NCBI RefSeq assembly: GCF_017916425.1
Contig: NZ_JAFMSX010000001.1
Span: 1,302,001-1,366,000, forward strand
From: Nocardioides sp. SYSU D00065
GTDB lineage: Bacteria > Actinomycetota > Actinomycetes > Propionibacteriales > Nocardioidaceae
Length of the DNA stretch: 64,000 nucleotides
Reading direction: 5' to 3'
In this document: piece by piece, positions 46,241 through 55,673 of the stretch
Position numbering within the stretch: the first letter of the stretch is position 1
Layout: each line of letters opens with the position of its first letter
The notes under the pieces: model-generated
The model's input: the letters and a program-made list of their open reading frames with translations, nothing else
What the model was told of the DNA's origin: nothing
Databases searched by the model: none
Made by a program: the position numbers and the translations under genes

Positions 46241-46277
46241 CCAGCCCGAGAGCCCAGCCCTAGATACCCAGCCCGAG
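46231..46277. repeat. tandem duplication of the right end of palindrome copy 2
   Basis: CCCTAGATACCCAGCCCGAG is present at 46231-46250 and again at 46258-46277. The second copy lacks the rest of the element. It ends 7 bp before the pstB stop codon. Confidence 0.75.
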
Positions 46278-46284
46278 CGCCGGC

Positions 46285-47064
46285 TCAGCCGAAGCGGCCG
46301 GAGATGTAGGCCTCGGTCGCCTCGTTGTCCGGGTTCGCGAACATCTTCTGGGTGGAGTTGAACTCCACGAGGTGACCGGGCTGACCGGCCGCCTTGAGGT
46401 TGAAGAAGCCCGTCTCGTCGGAGACGCGGGCCGCCTGCTGCATGTTGTGGGTGACGATGACGATCGTGTAGTCGGACTTGAGCTCGTGGATCAGGTCCTC
46501 GATCGCCGAGGTCGAGATCGGGTCGAGGGCCGAGCACGGCTCGTCCATCAGCAGGACCTGGGGCTCGACGGCGATAGCGCGGGCGATGCACAGGCGCTGC
46601 TGCTGACCGCCGGACAGTCCCATGCCGGGCTTGGTGAGCCGGTCCTTGACCTCGTTCCAGAGGTTCGCGCCCTTGAGCGAGCGCTCGACGATGTCGTCGG
46701 CCTCGGACTTCTTCATCTTCTTGGAGTTCAGGCGGTTGCCGGCCAGCACGTTCTCGTAGATCGACATCGTCGGGAACGGGTTCGGCCGCTGGAACACCAT
46801 GCCGATCATCCGGCGCACCGAGACCGGGTCGACGGCGGAGTCGTACAGCGACTGCCCGGCGATCGCGATCTTGCCCTCGACGCGGGCGCCGGGGATCACC
46901 TCGTGCATGCGGTTGAGCGAGCGCAGCACGGTCGACTTGCCGCAGCCGGACGGGCCGATGAACGCCGTGACGGAGCGCGCCTTGATCGACATGTTGACGC
47001 CCTGCACGGCGAGGAAGTCGCCGTAGTAGATGTCGAGGTCGGAGATCTCGATGCTCTTGGCCAT
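46285..47064 (-). CDS. pstB: phosphate ABC transporter ATP-binding protein
   Basis: 259 aa, canonical PstB. Walker [10 protein letters not shown] (37-45), [17 protein letters not shown] (Q loop and PstB-specific segment), [16 protein letters not shown] signature, and Walker [12 protein letters not shown]. It powers phosphate uptake with PstC and PstA in the inner membrane. The gene is last in pstS-pstC-pstA-pstB, with 29 bp after pstA. Confidence 0.97.
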   Translation of the reverse strand: MAKSIEISDLDIYYGDFLAVQGVNMSIKARSVTAFIGPSGCGKSTVLRSLNRMHEVIPGARVEGKIAIAGQSLYDSAVDPVSVRRMIGMVFQRPNPFPTMSIYENVLAGNRLNSKKMKKSEADDIVERSLKGANLWNEVKDRLTKPGMGLSGGQQQRLCIARAIAVEPQVLLMDEPCSALDPISTSAIEDLIHELKSDYTIVIVTHNMQQAARVSDETGFFNLKAAGQPGHLVEFNSTQKMFANPDNEATEAYISGRFG

Positions 47065-47093
47065 CAGGTTTTCCTTCTGTTTCTCTGCCGCGC

Positions 47094-48146
47094 TCAGCGG
47101 CCGGTCTTGGGGGCGAAGATCTTGCCGATGAGGCGGGCGGCGAGGTTGAGCACCATCACGATGATGATGAGCACCAGTGCACCACCCCACGCGTAGGCGT
47201 AGCCCTTCTCGGTCGCGTTGGCGTACTGGGTGAAGATGTAGACCGGCAGCGTCATCATCCGGTCCTCGAACAGGTTCGTGTTGACCGAGTCGGTGAAGCC
47301 GGCCACCACCAGCAGCGGCGCCGTCTCGCCGATGACGCGCGAGATCGCCAGCACCACGCCGGTCACGATGCCACCCAGCGCCGTCGGCAGCACGACCTTG
47401 GCGATCGTGCGCCACTTCGGCACGCCGAGGGCGTACGACGCCTCGCGCAGGTCGTCGGGCACCAGGCGCAGCATCTCCTCGCTGGAGCGCACCACGGTCG
47501 GCACCATCAGCAGCGACAGCGCCACCGCGCCGCCGAAGCCCCAACGGATCGCCGGGTCGATCAGCAGCACGAACAGCGCCAGCGCGAAGAGGCCGGCCAC
47601 GATGGACGGGATGCCGGTCATCACGTCGACGAGGAAGGTGATCACCTTGGCCAGGCGGTTCTTCTTGCCGTACTCGACGAGGTAGATCGCGGTGAAGATG
47701 CCGATCGGGACCGAGATCAGCGCGGCCATCACCGTCACCAGCAAGGTGCCGATGGCGGCGTGGTAGAGACCGCCCTGCTCGTCGCCGACCACCCCTCGCA
47801 TGGAGTACGTCAGGAACTCGGGGCTCAGCGTCGCGAAGCCCTCCTTGACGACGAGCGCGATCAGCCACACCAGCGGCACCACGGCCACGGAGAAGGCCGT
47901 CCAGATGAGGGCGGTGACGAGGCGGTCGGTGGCGGCGCGGCGGTTCTTTTCCGCCAGCGACCAGCCGGGCAGCGCGACGACGAAGACCACGATGGCCAGC
48001 AGCACCGCCAGGACGACGCTCAGCCCGAGGATCCAGGCGAGCGCACCGAGGGCGACCGACAGGCCGGCCACGGCGAGGGGCGCCCAGCTCGGAAGGGTGC
48101 CGGCACGCAGGGTGCCGGCGTCGGTGGTGACGGTCGTGGTGCTCAT
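47094..48146 (-). CDS. pstA: phosphate ABC transporter permease PstA
   Basis: 350 aa. About eight hydrophobic segments; the N-terminal ~90 residues with extra helices are longer than in E. coli PstA, as is usual in actinobacteria. The permease EAA-type loop is visible as [26 protein letters not shown]. Its ATG overlaps the pstC stop by 4 nt. Confidence 0.95.
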   Translation of the reverse strand: MSTTTVTTDAGTLRAGTLPSWAPLAVAGLSVALGALAWILGLSVVLAVLLAIVVFVVALPGWSLAEKNRRAATDRLVTALIWTAFSVAVVPLVWLIALVVKEGFATLSPEFLTYSMRGVVGDEQGGLYHAAIGTLLVTVMAALISVPIGIFTAIYLVEYGKKNRLAKVITFLVDVMTGIPSIVAGLFALALFVLLIDPAIRWGFGGAVALSLLMVPTVVRSSEEMLRLVPDDLREASYALGVPKWRTIAKVVLPTALGGIVTGVVLAISRVIGETAPLLVVAGFTDSVNTNLFEDRMMTLPVYIFTQYANATEKGYAYAWGGALVLIIIVMVLNLAARLIGKIFAPKTGR

Positions 48147-49120
48147 CGAGCCATCCTCCGCTCACTGCGGCCGGCGACGTAGCGGGCCAGGAAGTTCACC
48201 GCGAAGGTGAAGGCGAACAGGATCAGGCCCGTGGCGATCAGCACGGCCTGCCGGTCGGGGCTGGCCTCCTTGTAGTTGGAGGCGATGTTGGACGCGATGG
48301 TGGCGGGGTTCTCGCTCGAGATGATGTTGAGCGTCACGATCGGGGATGCGGACAGCACCATCGCCACGGCCATCGTCTCACCGAGGGCACGCCCGAGGCC
48401 CAGCATCGTGGCCGAGACCATGCCGGAGCGGGCGTAGGGGAACACCGCCATCCGGATCATCTCCCAGCGCGTGGCGCCGAGCGCGAGCGCGGCCTCCTCG
48501 TGCAGGCGCGGGGTCTGCAGGAAGATCTCGCGGGAGATCGCGGTGATGATCGGCAGGATCATGATGGCGAGCACGACGCCGGCGGTCAGCAGCGTGCGCC
48601 CGGTCACCGAGGCGGGTCCGCCGAAGAACGGCAGGAAGCCGAGGGTGTCCTCGAGCCAGATCAGGAAGGGCTTCATCTGGTCGGCCAGGGCACGGCCGCC
48701 CCACAGCCCGAACACCACGCTCGGAATCGCCGCGAGCAGGTCGATGACGTAGCCGAGCGGACCGGCCAGCCGGCGCGGCGCGTAGTGGGAGATGAACAGC
48801 GCGATGCCGATCGCGAACGGCACCGCCAGCACGAGCGCGATGATCGCGGCGTACGTCGTACCGAACACGAGCGGACCGACGTAGGACCAGAAGTCGGTCT
48901 TCGGGCGGTAGAACCGCTCGTCGACGCTGAGGCCCGGGTAGCCCTCGATGAAGAGGAAGACGAACACCCCGGCGAGCGCCACCATGATGGTGATGCCGGC
49001 GGTGAAGGAGAGGCCGGAGAAGATCCGGTCGCCGAGGGCGTGCTTGCGCGCCTTCTCGGGCACCTCGGTGTCGAGGGGGGAGCCGGAGTCGTTCGTCTCA
49101 GGCTCGGTGATCGTGCTCAT
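48143..49120 (-). CDS. pstC: phosphate ABC transporter permease PstC
   Basis: 325 aa with about six membrane helices. The EAA loop reads [28 protein letters not shown], and [10 protein letters not shown] is a typical PstC segment. It follows pstS after an intercistronic hairpin and overlaps pstA by 4 nt, so pstCAB is translated as a unit. Confidence 0.95.
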   Translation of the reverse strand: MSTITEPETNDSGSPLDTEVPEKARKHALGDRIFSGLSFTAGITIMVALAGVFVFLFIEGYPGLSVDERFYRPKTDFWSYVGPLVFGTTYAAIIALVLAVPFAIGIALFISHYAPRRLAGPLGYVIDLLAAIPSVVFGLWGGRALADQMKPFLIWLEDTLGFLPFFGGPASVTGRTLLTAGVVLAIMILPIITAISREIFLQTPRLHEEAALALGATRWEMIRMAVFPYARSGMVSATMLGLGRALGETMAVAMVLSASPIVTLNIISSENPATIASNIASNYKEASPDRQAVLIATGLILFAFTFAVNFLARYVAGRSERRMAR

Positions 49121-49145
49121 GACTGCTTCCCGTCGGTCGGACGTG

Positions 49146-49184
49146 CCTCGCGGCGGTCCGGGATGGAGCCGGACCGCCGCGAGG
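49146..49184 (-). terminator. intercistronic hairpin between pstS and pstC
   Basis: CCTCGCGGCGGTCCGG (49146-49161) and its perfect complement (49169-49184) form a 16-bp stem with a 7-nt loop, 16 bp after the pstS stop. Such a stem would stop part of the transcription or protect the 3' end of pstS mRNA, giving more binding protein than permease. Confidence 0.6.
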
Positions 49185-49199
49185 GTTGGGGCTTGATGA

Positions 49200-50324
49200 T
49201 CAGCCGGCCGAGATGTTCTCGAGCAGGCTGGTCGCCTCCTCGGACAGCGCCGGGTCGAGCGGGGCGGAGCCGGCCTCGTCCGCGGCGGCCTGCTGGCCCT
49301 CCTCGCTCACGACGTAGGTGAGGTACTCCTTGACGAGCTCGGCCTCGGCCTCGTCGGCGTAGGTCTCGCACGCGATCATGTAGGAGACGAGCAGGACGGG
49401 GTAGGCGCCCGACTCGGTCGTGGTGCGGTCCAGCTCGACGGCCATGTCGGTCTCGGGAGCGCCCTCGACCGCCGGGGAGTTGGCGACCACCATGGCAGCA
49501 CCCTCGGCGGAGGGAGCGGTGAACTCCTCGCCGACGCCCACGTTGACGACACCGAGGTCGCCGGCGGCGCTGAAGTCGGCGTAGCCGATGGTGCCCTCGC
49601 CGCCGCTGACGGCGCCGACCAGGCCCGAGGTGCCGTCAGCGGCCTCGCCGCCGAGCGACTCCGGCCACAGGCCGTCGGGCTCCTCGGTCCACGCGCCCTC
49701 GCCGGCCTCGGCCAGGTACGCGGTGAAGTTCTCGGTGGTGCCGGAGTCGTCCTGACGGTGCACCGGGGTGATCGCGGTGTCGGGCAGGTCCGCGTCGGGG
49801 TTGGTCTCGGCGATCGCCGGGTCGTTCCACGTGGTGATGCTGCCGTTGAAGATGTTGGCGATGGTCTCCGGCGACAGGTTGAGCTCGTCGACACCGGGGA
49901 GGTTGTAGACGACCGCGATCGGCGAGACGTAGGCCGGCACCTGGATGACGTTGCCGTCGGCGCAGCGGGCCTGGGCGTCGCTGAGCTCGCCCTCGTCGTC
50001 GTCGAGCGCGGAGTCGGTGCCGGCGAAGGCGAAGGCCTCGGAGATGAAGTTGGCGCGACCGTCACCGGAGCCGATGGGGTCGTAGTTGATCGTCACGTCG
50101 GGGTTCTCGTCCTGGAACCCGGCGCGCCACGCAGCCTGGGCCTTCTCCTGCGACGAGGCGCCGCCACCGGCGAGCGTGCCGGACAGGCCGCTCGACGACT
50201 CGCCGCCCTCGCTCGAGCCGCTGCCCGAGTCCTCGTTGCCGGCGCCGCAGGCGGTGAGGGAGACCGAGAGGGCGAGGACGGCGACGCTGGGGGCGAGAGC
50301 CTTGCGGAAAGAAGTGCGATTCAC
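49200..50324 (-). CDS. pstS: phosphate-binding lipoprotein PstS
   Basis: 374 aa. Signal peptide with lipobox LTAC (Cys26), then a Ser/Gly-rich linker and the PBP fold. GTLAGGGASSQEKAQ, VNYDPIGSGDGRANF-like and HRQDDSGTTENF carry the phosphate ligands (Ser/Gly-Ser-Gly, Arg-x-x-SGTT). GTG start 50324 with AGGAG some 10 nt upstream. It binds phosphate outside the membrane for PstCAB. A PHO box lies about 80-100 nt upstream. Confidence 0.95.
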   Translation of the reverse strand: MNRTSFRKALAPSVAVLALSVSLTACGAGNEDSGSGSSEGGESSSGLSGTLAGGGASSQEKAQAAWRAGFQDENPDVTINYDPIGSGDGRANFISEAFAFAGTDSALDDDEGELSDAQARCADGNVIQVPAYVSPIAVVYNLPGVDELNLSPETIANIFNGSITTWNDPAIAETNPDADLPDTAITPVHRQDDSGTTENFTAYLAEAGEGAWTEEPDGLWPESLGGEAADGTSGLVGAVSGGEGTIGYADFSAAGDLGVVNVGVGEEFTAPSAEGAAMVVANSPAVEGAPETDMAVELDRTTTESGAYPVLLVSYMIACETYADEAEAELVKEYLTYVVSEEGQQAAADEAGSAPLDPALSEEATSLLENISAG

Positions 50325-50403
50325 TTCGAGTGCTCCTGATGAGTCTGATGATTGCTGACACCAGCGAAGGTAGGTAGGTCAGGAGAACGCGTGCGGCGGC
50401 GTC

Positions 50404-50425
50404 GGTGAACGAGCGGTGAACGCGG
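50404..50425 (-). promoter_or_regulatory. PHO box of the pst operon
   Basis: On the minus strand two consecutive 11-nt units, each starting GTTCACC (50421-50415 and 50410-50404), fit the actinobacterial PhoP direct-repeat consensus. A plausible -10 (TACCTT near 50370) and the pstS start follow downstream. Confidence 0.7.
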
Positions 50426-50541
50426 TCAGGCGGGTTGGCGACACCCATTGGGGCCTGAGACGACGATCACATGAATTTGCCTCGCGACCCTTGACGAGCG
50501 ACCGGATCGCGTGCCAATGGCCGTGTGCGGCACACCCCTGG

Positions 50542-51402
50542 TCACGCCGGCTGATGGACCTCGGTCGACACCACGCGGCCCTTGCGGTGGTGGGCGACGA
50601 GCAACCCGCCCGGCTCGAGCTTGACGAAGGGGACCCGCAGGGCGTCGAGGACGGTGGGCAGCACCGGTCGGTGCGTGCACAGCACCGCGCCCTCGTCGGC
50701 GTCCAGCAGGGCGTCCACGAGACCCCCGACGGCCTCGGCGGTCGCGTCCTCCTCGCTGAGCTCGTCGTGGTGCTTGACGGGCCAGCCGGTCGTCTCGGCA
50801 TAGGGCTGCACCGTCTGCACGCAGCGCGTGCTGGACGAGGTGTGCACCGCGGTGGCGTCGAACGCGGCCAGCATGGGCACGAGACGCTGCGCCTGGCTCT
50901 CGCCGAGTGGGGCCAGAGGGCGCCGACGGTCGTCCTCGTGCCACGCGTTGCGCGGGCGGGCCTTGGCGTGCCGGAGCACGACGAGCGCCCGCGTGCGGCG
51001 CCGCAGGGGCCGGGCCTCGGCGAGGGTGTCGCGGTCGTAGTCGTAGGTGAGCCGGGCCACCGCTTCCTCCCAGTCCACCCACTCGACCGCGTCGATCTCG
51101 GCGTTGGGCCGGTAACGACGTACGTCGTCGCTGCCGATGACGCGCGCGGTCCAGTAGTCGACGCGCTTGGGTCGGCCATTGCTCATCCGGTAGTGCTGCG
51201 GCGCCAGGCCCGGGCCGAGCCGGACGTCGAGACCGGTCTCCTCCGACACCTCCCTGACCGCGGCCGTGACCGCGTGCTCGCCGGGGTCGAGCTTGCCCTT
51301 GGGGAAGGACCAGTCGTCGTACTTGGGTCGGTGCACGAGCAGCACCTCACCGCCTCTGCGCGTCACCACGGCACCGGCAGCGCGCACCTCGCGGAGCTCC
51401 AT
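50542..51402 (-). CDS. mutT1: Nudix hydrolase fused to histidine phosphatase domain (MutT1-like)
   Basis: 286 aa. The Nudix box runs from Gly36 to Leu58 (GKLDPGEHAV then REVSEETGL). From about residue 138 a histidine-phosphatase-like domain starts with LVVLRHAKA. This two-domain form is the mycobacterial MutT1 layout, which hydrolyses 8-oxo-dGTP and diadenosine polyphosphates. In mycobacteria mutT1 neighbours ppk1; here it borders pstS. GACACT lies 6 nt before ATG 51402. Confidence 0.88.
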   Translation of the reverse strand: MELREVRAAGAVVTRRGGEVLLVHRPKYDDWSFPKGKLDPGEHAVTAAVREVSEETGLDVRLGPGLAPQHYRMSNGRPKRVDYWTARVIGSDDVRRYRPNAEIDAVEWVDWEEAVARLTYDYDRDTLAEARPLRRRTRALVVLRHAKARPRNAWHEDDRRRPLAPLGESQAQRLVPMLAAFDATAVHTSSSTRCVQTVQPYAETTGWPVKHHDELSEEDATAEAVGGLVDALLDADEGAVLCTHRPVLPTVLDALRVPFVKLEPGGLLVAHHRKGRVVSTEVHQPA

Positions 51403-51448
51403 GGAAGTAGTGTCACACCCGTCCCCGATCCGCGAGGAGCCCCGTCCG

Positions 51449-52498
51449 ATGTCGCGTCGTGCCGCCGTCGCCGTGGCCGCTGCGCTCGGCCTGGCGATCG
51501 CTGGCCTGGCCGCGTGGCGGGCCGCCCGGGCCGACGGCCCGCTCGCCACGGCACTGTCGCTCGCCCCGGCGGACACCAGCCGGGCGTCGTGGACGGACTG
51601 GGCGGGCGTACGCCGCGAGCTCGGCGCCGAGGTCGGCCCGGAGTCCGCCGCGGACGAGGTGGACGCGTTCGTCGACAGCGCCTTCGAGCGCGACCTGTCG
51701 TCGATGTCGGCGCTCGGCACGTCTGCCGGCGTGATGCACGAGGAGCTGGGCTTCTCCCCCGCGACGATCACCTGGGAGCTGCTGTCCCAGTCGGACGAGG
51801 GGGCCGTGGACATCATGGGGACCACGGACGCCCTCGACCTCGACGACGTCGCCCGCCGCCTCGCCGAGCACGGCTGGACCGAGCCGGACGAGGCCGACGG
51901 CGTCTGGGTCGGCGGGTCGGAGGTGCTCGTCGGCGTGGGCCCCGGCCTCACCCCCGAGCTGCAGCACGTCGCCGTGCTCGCCGACCAGGACCTGATCCTG
52001 GCCTCCGACCAGGCGCCGTACCTCGAGCAGGTCCTGGAGGTGGTACGCGGCGCCTCGGACGGCGCCGACGCTCTCGCCGACCTCGCCGCGGACCTCGGGG
52101 AGCCCCTGGCCGCTGCTGTCTACGACGGCCCCTACGCCTGCGAGCAGCTCGCGATGTCGCAGGCGGACGCCGACGCGCAGGCTGAGGCCGACCAGCTCGT
52201 GGCCGCTGCGGGCGGCGTGCACCCGCTGACCGGCTTCGCGATGGGGCTGCTGGCGCGAGGCGACCTCCGCGCGGTCATGCAGGTGGAGGACGCCGACGAC
52301 GCCCCGGGCGACGCGGACGCGCGGGCGCAGCTGGCCTCGGGCCCGGCGCCCGGACAGGGCGGTGCCTTCGGCGACCGGTTCTCCCTCGAGGAGGCCGGTG
52401 CCGAGGGGCGCGAGATCATCCTCGACCTGCGCCCGTCAGGAGGCGGCTACGTGTTGTCGGACCTGACGAGCGGACCGGTGATCTTCGCGACCTGCTGA
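51449..52498 (+). CDS. hypothetical secreted or membrane-anchored protein
   Basis: 349 aa, acidic and Ala-rich. A basic start plus hydrophobic segment (about 4-23) indicates a signal or anchor. The body has an alternating pattern with two similar halves, including SWTDWAGVRRELG, VDIMGTTDALDLDDVARRLAEHGW and DLILASDQAPYLEQVLEV. I do not recognise a family with certainty; DUF3352-like proteins have a comparable layout. GAGGAG lies 9 nt before ATG 51449. Divergent from mutT1. Confidence 0.6.
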   Translation: MSRRAAVAVAAALGLAIAGLAAWRAARADGPLATALSLAPADTSRASWTDWAGVRRELGAEVGPESAADEVDAFVDSAFERDLSSMSALGTSAGVMHEELGFSPATITWELLSQSDEGAVDIMGTTDALDLDDVARRLAEHGWTEPDEADGVWVGGSEVLVGVGPGLTPELQHVAVLADQDLILASDQAPYLEQVLEVVRGASDGADALADLAADLGEPLAAAVYDGPYACEQLAMSQADADAQAEADQLVAAAGGVHPLTGFAMGLLARGDLRAVMQVEDADDAPGDADARAQLASGPAPGQGGAFGDRFSLEEAGAEGREIILDLRPSGGGYVLSDLTSGPVIFATC

Positions 52499-52524
52499 CC
52501 GCCAGGGAGCGGGGGAGGCACCGC

Positions 52525-52686
52525 TCAGTCGACGGGTCGGCGCGGGGTCACCCCGAGCAGCCGGTCGATCTCGGCCTGCGACAGGTGGTCCTCGGACTCG
52601 CTCGCGGCGATGATGAGGGTGGTGGTGAGCTCGACCTCGCCGAGGAGGTCGCCGTCCTCGAGGGTCACGTCGAACTGGTCGTGCAC
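52525..52686 (-). CDS. small acidic protein of unknown function (53 aa)
   Basis: Reading from GTG 52686 behind a very strong AAGGAGG Shine-Dalgarno, 53 codons encode an acidic protein (VTLEDGDLLGEVELTTTLII, then SEDHLSQAEIDRLLGV). Third codon positions are almost all G or C, as in real genes here. It lies between a convergent hypothetical gene and the cspA terminator. No family recognised. Confidence 0.6.
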   Translation of the reverse strand: MHDQFDVTLEDGDLLGEVELTTTLIIAASESEDHLSQAEIDRLLGVTPRRPVD

Positions 52687-52811
52687 GTCACCCTCCTTCT
52701 CTCGCCACGGGACGTATCCAATTGTCCGATCTTATCGTCTTGACCAAGCCTGACGGCGCGCCATCAGGCGCGAAATGGCCCGAACGTGTCATCAGTCTGC
52801 CCCGAAATGCA

Positions 52812-52848
52812 CTCCGGCCCCACCCCCATGTTGGGGATGGGGCCGGAG
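52812..52848 (-). terminator. cspA terminator
   Basis: CTCCGGCCCC (52812-52821) and GGGGCCGGAG (52839-52848) form a perfect 10-bp stem, with CCCC/GGGG able to extend it inward. It begins 38 bp after the cspA stop. Confidence 0.65.
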
Positions 52849-52885
52849 CCTCGATCAGATCTGGAACAGGTCCAGCGTCAGCCGA

Positions 52886-53089
52886 TCAGAGCGGACGGAC
52901 GTTCTCCGCCTGGGGGCCCTTGGGGCCCTGGGTGACGTCGAACTCGACCTTCTGGTTCTCGTCCAGCGACTTGTAGCCGTTGGTCTGGATGGCCGAGTAG
53001 TGCACGAAGACGTCGTCGCCGCCGTCCTCCTGCGCAATGAAGCCGAAACCCTTCTCGGCGTTGAACCACTTCACGGTGCCTTGAGCCAT
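52886..53089 (-). CDS. cspA: cold-shock protein
   Basis: 67 aa, a single OB-fold. [18 protein letters not shown] holds RNP1 (KGFGFI) and [10 protein letters not shown] holds RNP2. An RNA chaperone of the CspA family. The 5' UTR is long: a TAGGGT (53267-53262) would start transcription some 165 nt upstream of ATG 53089, as in many csp genes whose leaders sense temperature. Confidence 0.95.
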   Translation of the reverse strand: MAQGTVKWFNAEKGFGFIAQEDGGDDVFVHYSAIQTNGYKSLDENQKVEFDVTQGPKGPQAENVRPL

Positions 53090-53371
53090 GTGCTCGGTAC
53101 TCCTGTTATCGAAACGAGAAGCCATCACTTCGACGGCTCCGCATCAAGTGCGGTGACACGTCGCTCCGACTCACAAGCTGGAAGGCCCGAAGATGAAACG
53201 CCGTTGGATCACAAACTCCGCGGGCGTCAACCTGCTGGAACTTGCACCTGTTGCACCACGAACCCTACCAACAAATCGCCCCACAGCACCGTCCGCGGAC
53301 CACTTGTTCATGAACACTCGGCCAACGGGCCCGCCGAGCCCCCTGTCCCGAGCGGCTGTCACCATCGGCCG
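53090..53371. promoter_or_regulatory. cspA leader and M81-peptidase upstream region
   Basis: This 282-bp gap is less GC-rich than its surroundings. It contains the likely cspA leader on the minus strand and, near its right end, the 12-bp palindrome TGTTCATGAACA (53305-53316). CACCAT 6 nt before GTG 53372 is the likely -10 of the next gene. No small gene is supported. Confidence 0.4.
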
Positions 53372-54874
53372 GTGACCTCACCGACCCGTCCGCGCGTTGC
53401 CGTCTGCGGCATCAGCCTGGAGGCATCCACCTTCTCCCCGGCCCTCACCACCGCGGCCATGCTCGCGCCGCGACGCGGGCGCGAGGTGCTCGATGCCTGG
53501 CCGTTCTGGCAGGAGGGAGGCTCGCTGCACGGGCGCGCGGACTGGGTCGGCATCCTGCAGGCCCGCAGCATCGCCGGCGGTGCGATCCCGGCCGAGGACT
53601 ACGCGCTGCTCAAGGCCGAGATCCTCGCCGGCCTCCTCGCGACCGTGGCTGAGGCGCCGCTGGACGGGCTGGTGCTCGACATCCACGGCGCGGCCAGCGT
53701 GGTGGGGCTCGAGGACATGGAGGGCGACCTGGCCGAGGCGGTGCGCGCCGTCGTCGGTCCCGACTGCCTGATCAGCAGCGGGATGGACCTGCACGGCAAC
53801 GTCTCGCGCACGCTCGCTGCGACGGTCGACCTGCTGACGACGTACCGCACGGCGCCGCACGTGGACTGGCTGGAGACCAAGGAGCGGGCCGCCCGCAACC
53901 TCCTCGACCGGCTCGCGCTCCCGCCGGGCAGGCGCCGGCCGGCGAAGGCGTGGGTGCCGGTGCCGATCCTGCTGCCCGGCGAGATGACCAGCACCCGCCA
54001 GGAGCCGGCGGCCGGCCTCTACGCCCGAGTGCCGGAGATCGAGGCGCTCGACGGGATCCTCGACGCCGGCATCTGGATCGGCTACCCGTGGGCGGACGAG
54101 CCGCGCAACTGCGCGGTCGTGATGGTCATCGGCGACGACGCGGACCTCGCGATGGCCGAGGCCACCCGACTGGCCGACGAGCTGTGGTCGCGGCGCGAGG
54201 AGTTCGGCTTCGTCGCACCGACCGGGTCGTTCGAGGAGGTCCTCGCCGCCGCGATCGCGTCACCGGCCGTGCCGTACGTCATCTCCGACTCGGGCGACAA
54301 CCCGACCGCCGGCGGCGCGGGCGACGTCACCTGGACCCTCGCCGAGCTCCTCGGCAGCGAGGACCTGGCGCACAGCGGCAAGCGGGCGATCTACGCCTCC
54401 ATCCCCGACGCCCTGGGCGCCCTCGCCGCCGCCGAGGCCGGCGTCGGCGCCGACGTACGGCTCACGCTGGGCGCCCGGGTCGACGACCGGCCGGCACCGC
54501 CGGTGGAGGTCGCGGGCCGGGTGGTCGCGGTGGTCCCCACCGAGGACAACCTCGAGGTGGTGGTACGCACGCCGGCGGTCGACGTGATCGTGACGCGCCG
54601 CCGTCGCCCGTACCACCTGGAGTCGGACTTCACCCGGCTCGGCCTGGACCCGCGGCGCGCCGACATCGTGGTGGTGAAGATCGGCTACCTCGAGCCCGAG
54701 CTCTTCGACCTCGCCGCCGACTGGATGCTCGCGCTCACCCCGGGCGGGGTCGACCAGGACCTCGCCCGCCTGGGGCACCGCCGGATCCAGCGGCCCATGT
54801 TCCCGCTCGACGACGTGTCCGGGGTCGACCCGCTGGCCGGCGCCGTGCTGTTTCCGGGCGACACGTCGAGCTGA
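53372..54874 (+). CDS. M81 family metallopeptidase (MlrC-like)
   Basis: 500 aa. The N-terminal VAVCGISLEASTFSPALT (His replaced or displaced), LVLDIHGAASV, GMDLHGNVS and TYRTAPHVDWLETKERA contain the conserved His and Asp/Glu ligands of the MlrC family. ISDSGDNPTAGGAGDVT is the second family signature. MlrC acts on linearised microcystin; most relatives have unknown substrates. GTG 53372 is leaderless after CACCAT. Confidence 0.85.
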   Translation: MTSPTRPRVAVCGISLEASTFSPALTTAAMLAPRRGREVLDAWPFWQEGGSLHGRADWVGILQARSIAGGAIPAEDYALLKAEILAGLLATVAEAPLDGLVLDIHGAASVVGLEDMEGDLAEAVRAVVGPDCLISSGMDLHGNVSRTLAATVDLLTTYRTAPHVDWLETKERAARNLLDRLALPPGRRRPAKAWVPVPILLPGEMTSTRQEPAAGLYARVPEIEALDGILDAGIWIGYPWADEPRNCAVVMVIGDDADLAMAEATRLADELWSRREEFGFVAPTGSFEEVLAAAIASPAVPYVISDSGDNPTAGGAGDVTWTLAELLGSEDLAHSGKRAIYASIPDALGALAAAEAGVGADVRLTLGARVDDRPAPPVEVAGRVVAVVPTEDNLEVVVRTPAVDVIVTRRRRPYHLESDFTRLGLDPRRADIVVVKIGYLEPELFDLAADWMLALTPGGVDQDLARLGHRRIQRPMFPLDDVSGVDPLAGAVLFPGDTSS

Positions 54875-54875
54875 G

Positions 54876-55673
54876 TCAGCGGCCCAGGGCCGCCATCACC
54901 TGCGCCACGACGTCCGCGCTGGTGATGCTGCGACTGCCCTGGTCGTAGCCCGCCGAGACTCCCCTGGACACCACGGACCCGGGAGCCCGCAGGTGCACCT
55001 CGCGCGCCCCCGTCTCCTCGACGACCTGCACCACGTTGCCCGGCCGGACGCCGCCGCCGACCGCGATCCGTACGTCGTCGCCGCCGCGCCGCACGAGCTC
55101 GGCGAGGACGGGCAGGTGGTCGACCGCCGGTCCGGCACCGCCGGAGGTGAGCACGCGGGTCACGCCGAGACCCCCCAGCAGCTCGAGCGCCGCGACCTTG
55201 TCGGGCACGGAGTCGAAGGCCTTGTGGAAGCTGACCGGCGCACCGCCGCAGGCGGACACGAGCCGGCGTACGGCGTCGACGTCGACGTTGCCGTCGGGGC
55301 GCAGCGTCCCGACGACGAAGCCGAGCCGCACCGGACCGGGCAGGGCGGCCCGGACGGCCTCGATGTCGGCCGCCATCACGTCCACCTCCTCCTCGGAGTG
55401 GACGAAGTCGCCCGGCCGGACCCGGACCAGCACCCGGATGTCGAGCCCGGGCGCGTGGGACGCGCAGTGCCGGACGAAGCCGAGGGTGGGCGTCGTGCCG
55501 CCGTCGGCGAGGCCGGCGCAGACCTCCAGCGCGTTGGCACCACCCTCGGCGGCCACCCGCGCTCCTCCGACGTCCTCGAGGCAGATCTCGACGAAGGTTC
55601 CGGACAGGGTCCCGGAAAGGGCGGCGGCGGGCTGGGGTTCCGGCCGGAGGCCGTCAGGTGGGGTCGCGCTCAT
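54876..55673 (-). CDS. cutC: copper homeostasis protein CutC
   Basis: 265 aa TIM barrel. VEICLEDVGGARVAAEGGANALEVCAGLADGG-type opening, VLVRVRPGDFVHSEEEVDVM, SFHKAFDSVPDK and VLTSGGAG are all CutC hallmarks. An N-terminal ~25-residue Pro/Ala-rich extension precedes the barrel. The copper role of the family is debated. ATG 55673 is 6 nt after TACGGT. Convergent with the M81 gene. Confidence 0.88.
   Translation of the reverse strand: MSATPPDGLRPEPQPAAALSGTLSGTFVEICLEDVGGARVAAEGGANALEVCAGLADGGTTPTLGFVRHCASHAPGLDIRVLVRVRPGDFVHSEEEVDVMAADIEAVRAALPGPVRLGFVVGTLRPDGNVDVDAVRRLVSACGGAPVSFHKAFDSVPDKVAALELLGGLGVTRVLTSGGAGPAVDHLPVLAELVRRGGDDVRIAVGGGVRPGNVVQVVEETGAREVHLRAPGSVVSRGVSAGYDQGSRSITSADVVAQVMAALGR

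Noticed and set aside
53305..53316. TGTTCATGAACA as a LexA/SOS box
   Set aside because: The spacing differs from the actinobacterial GAAC-N4-GTTC pattern, and the neighbouring gene is not a DNA-repair gene.
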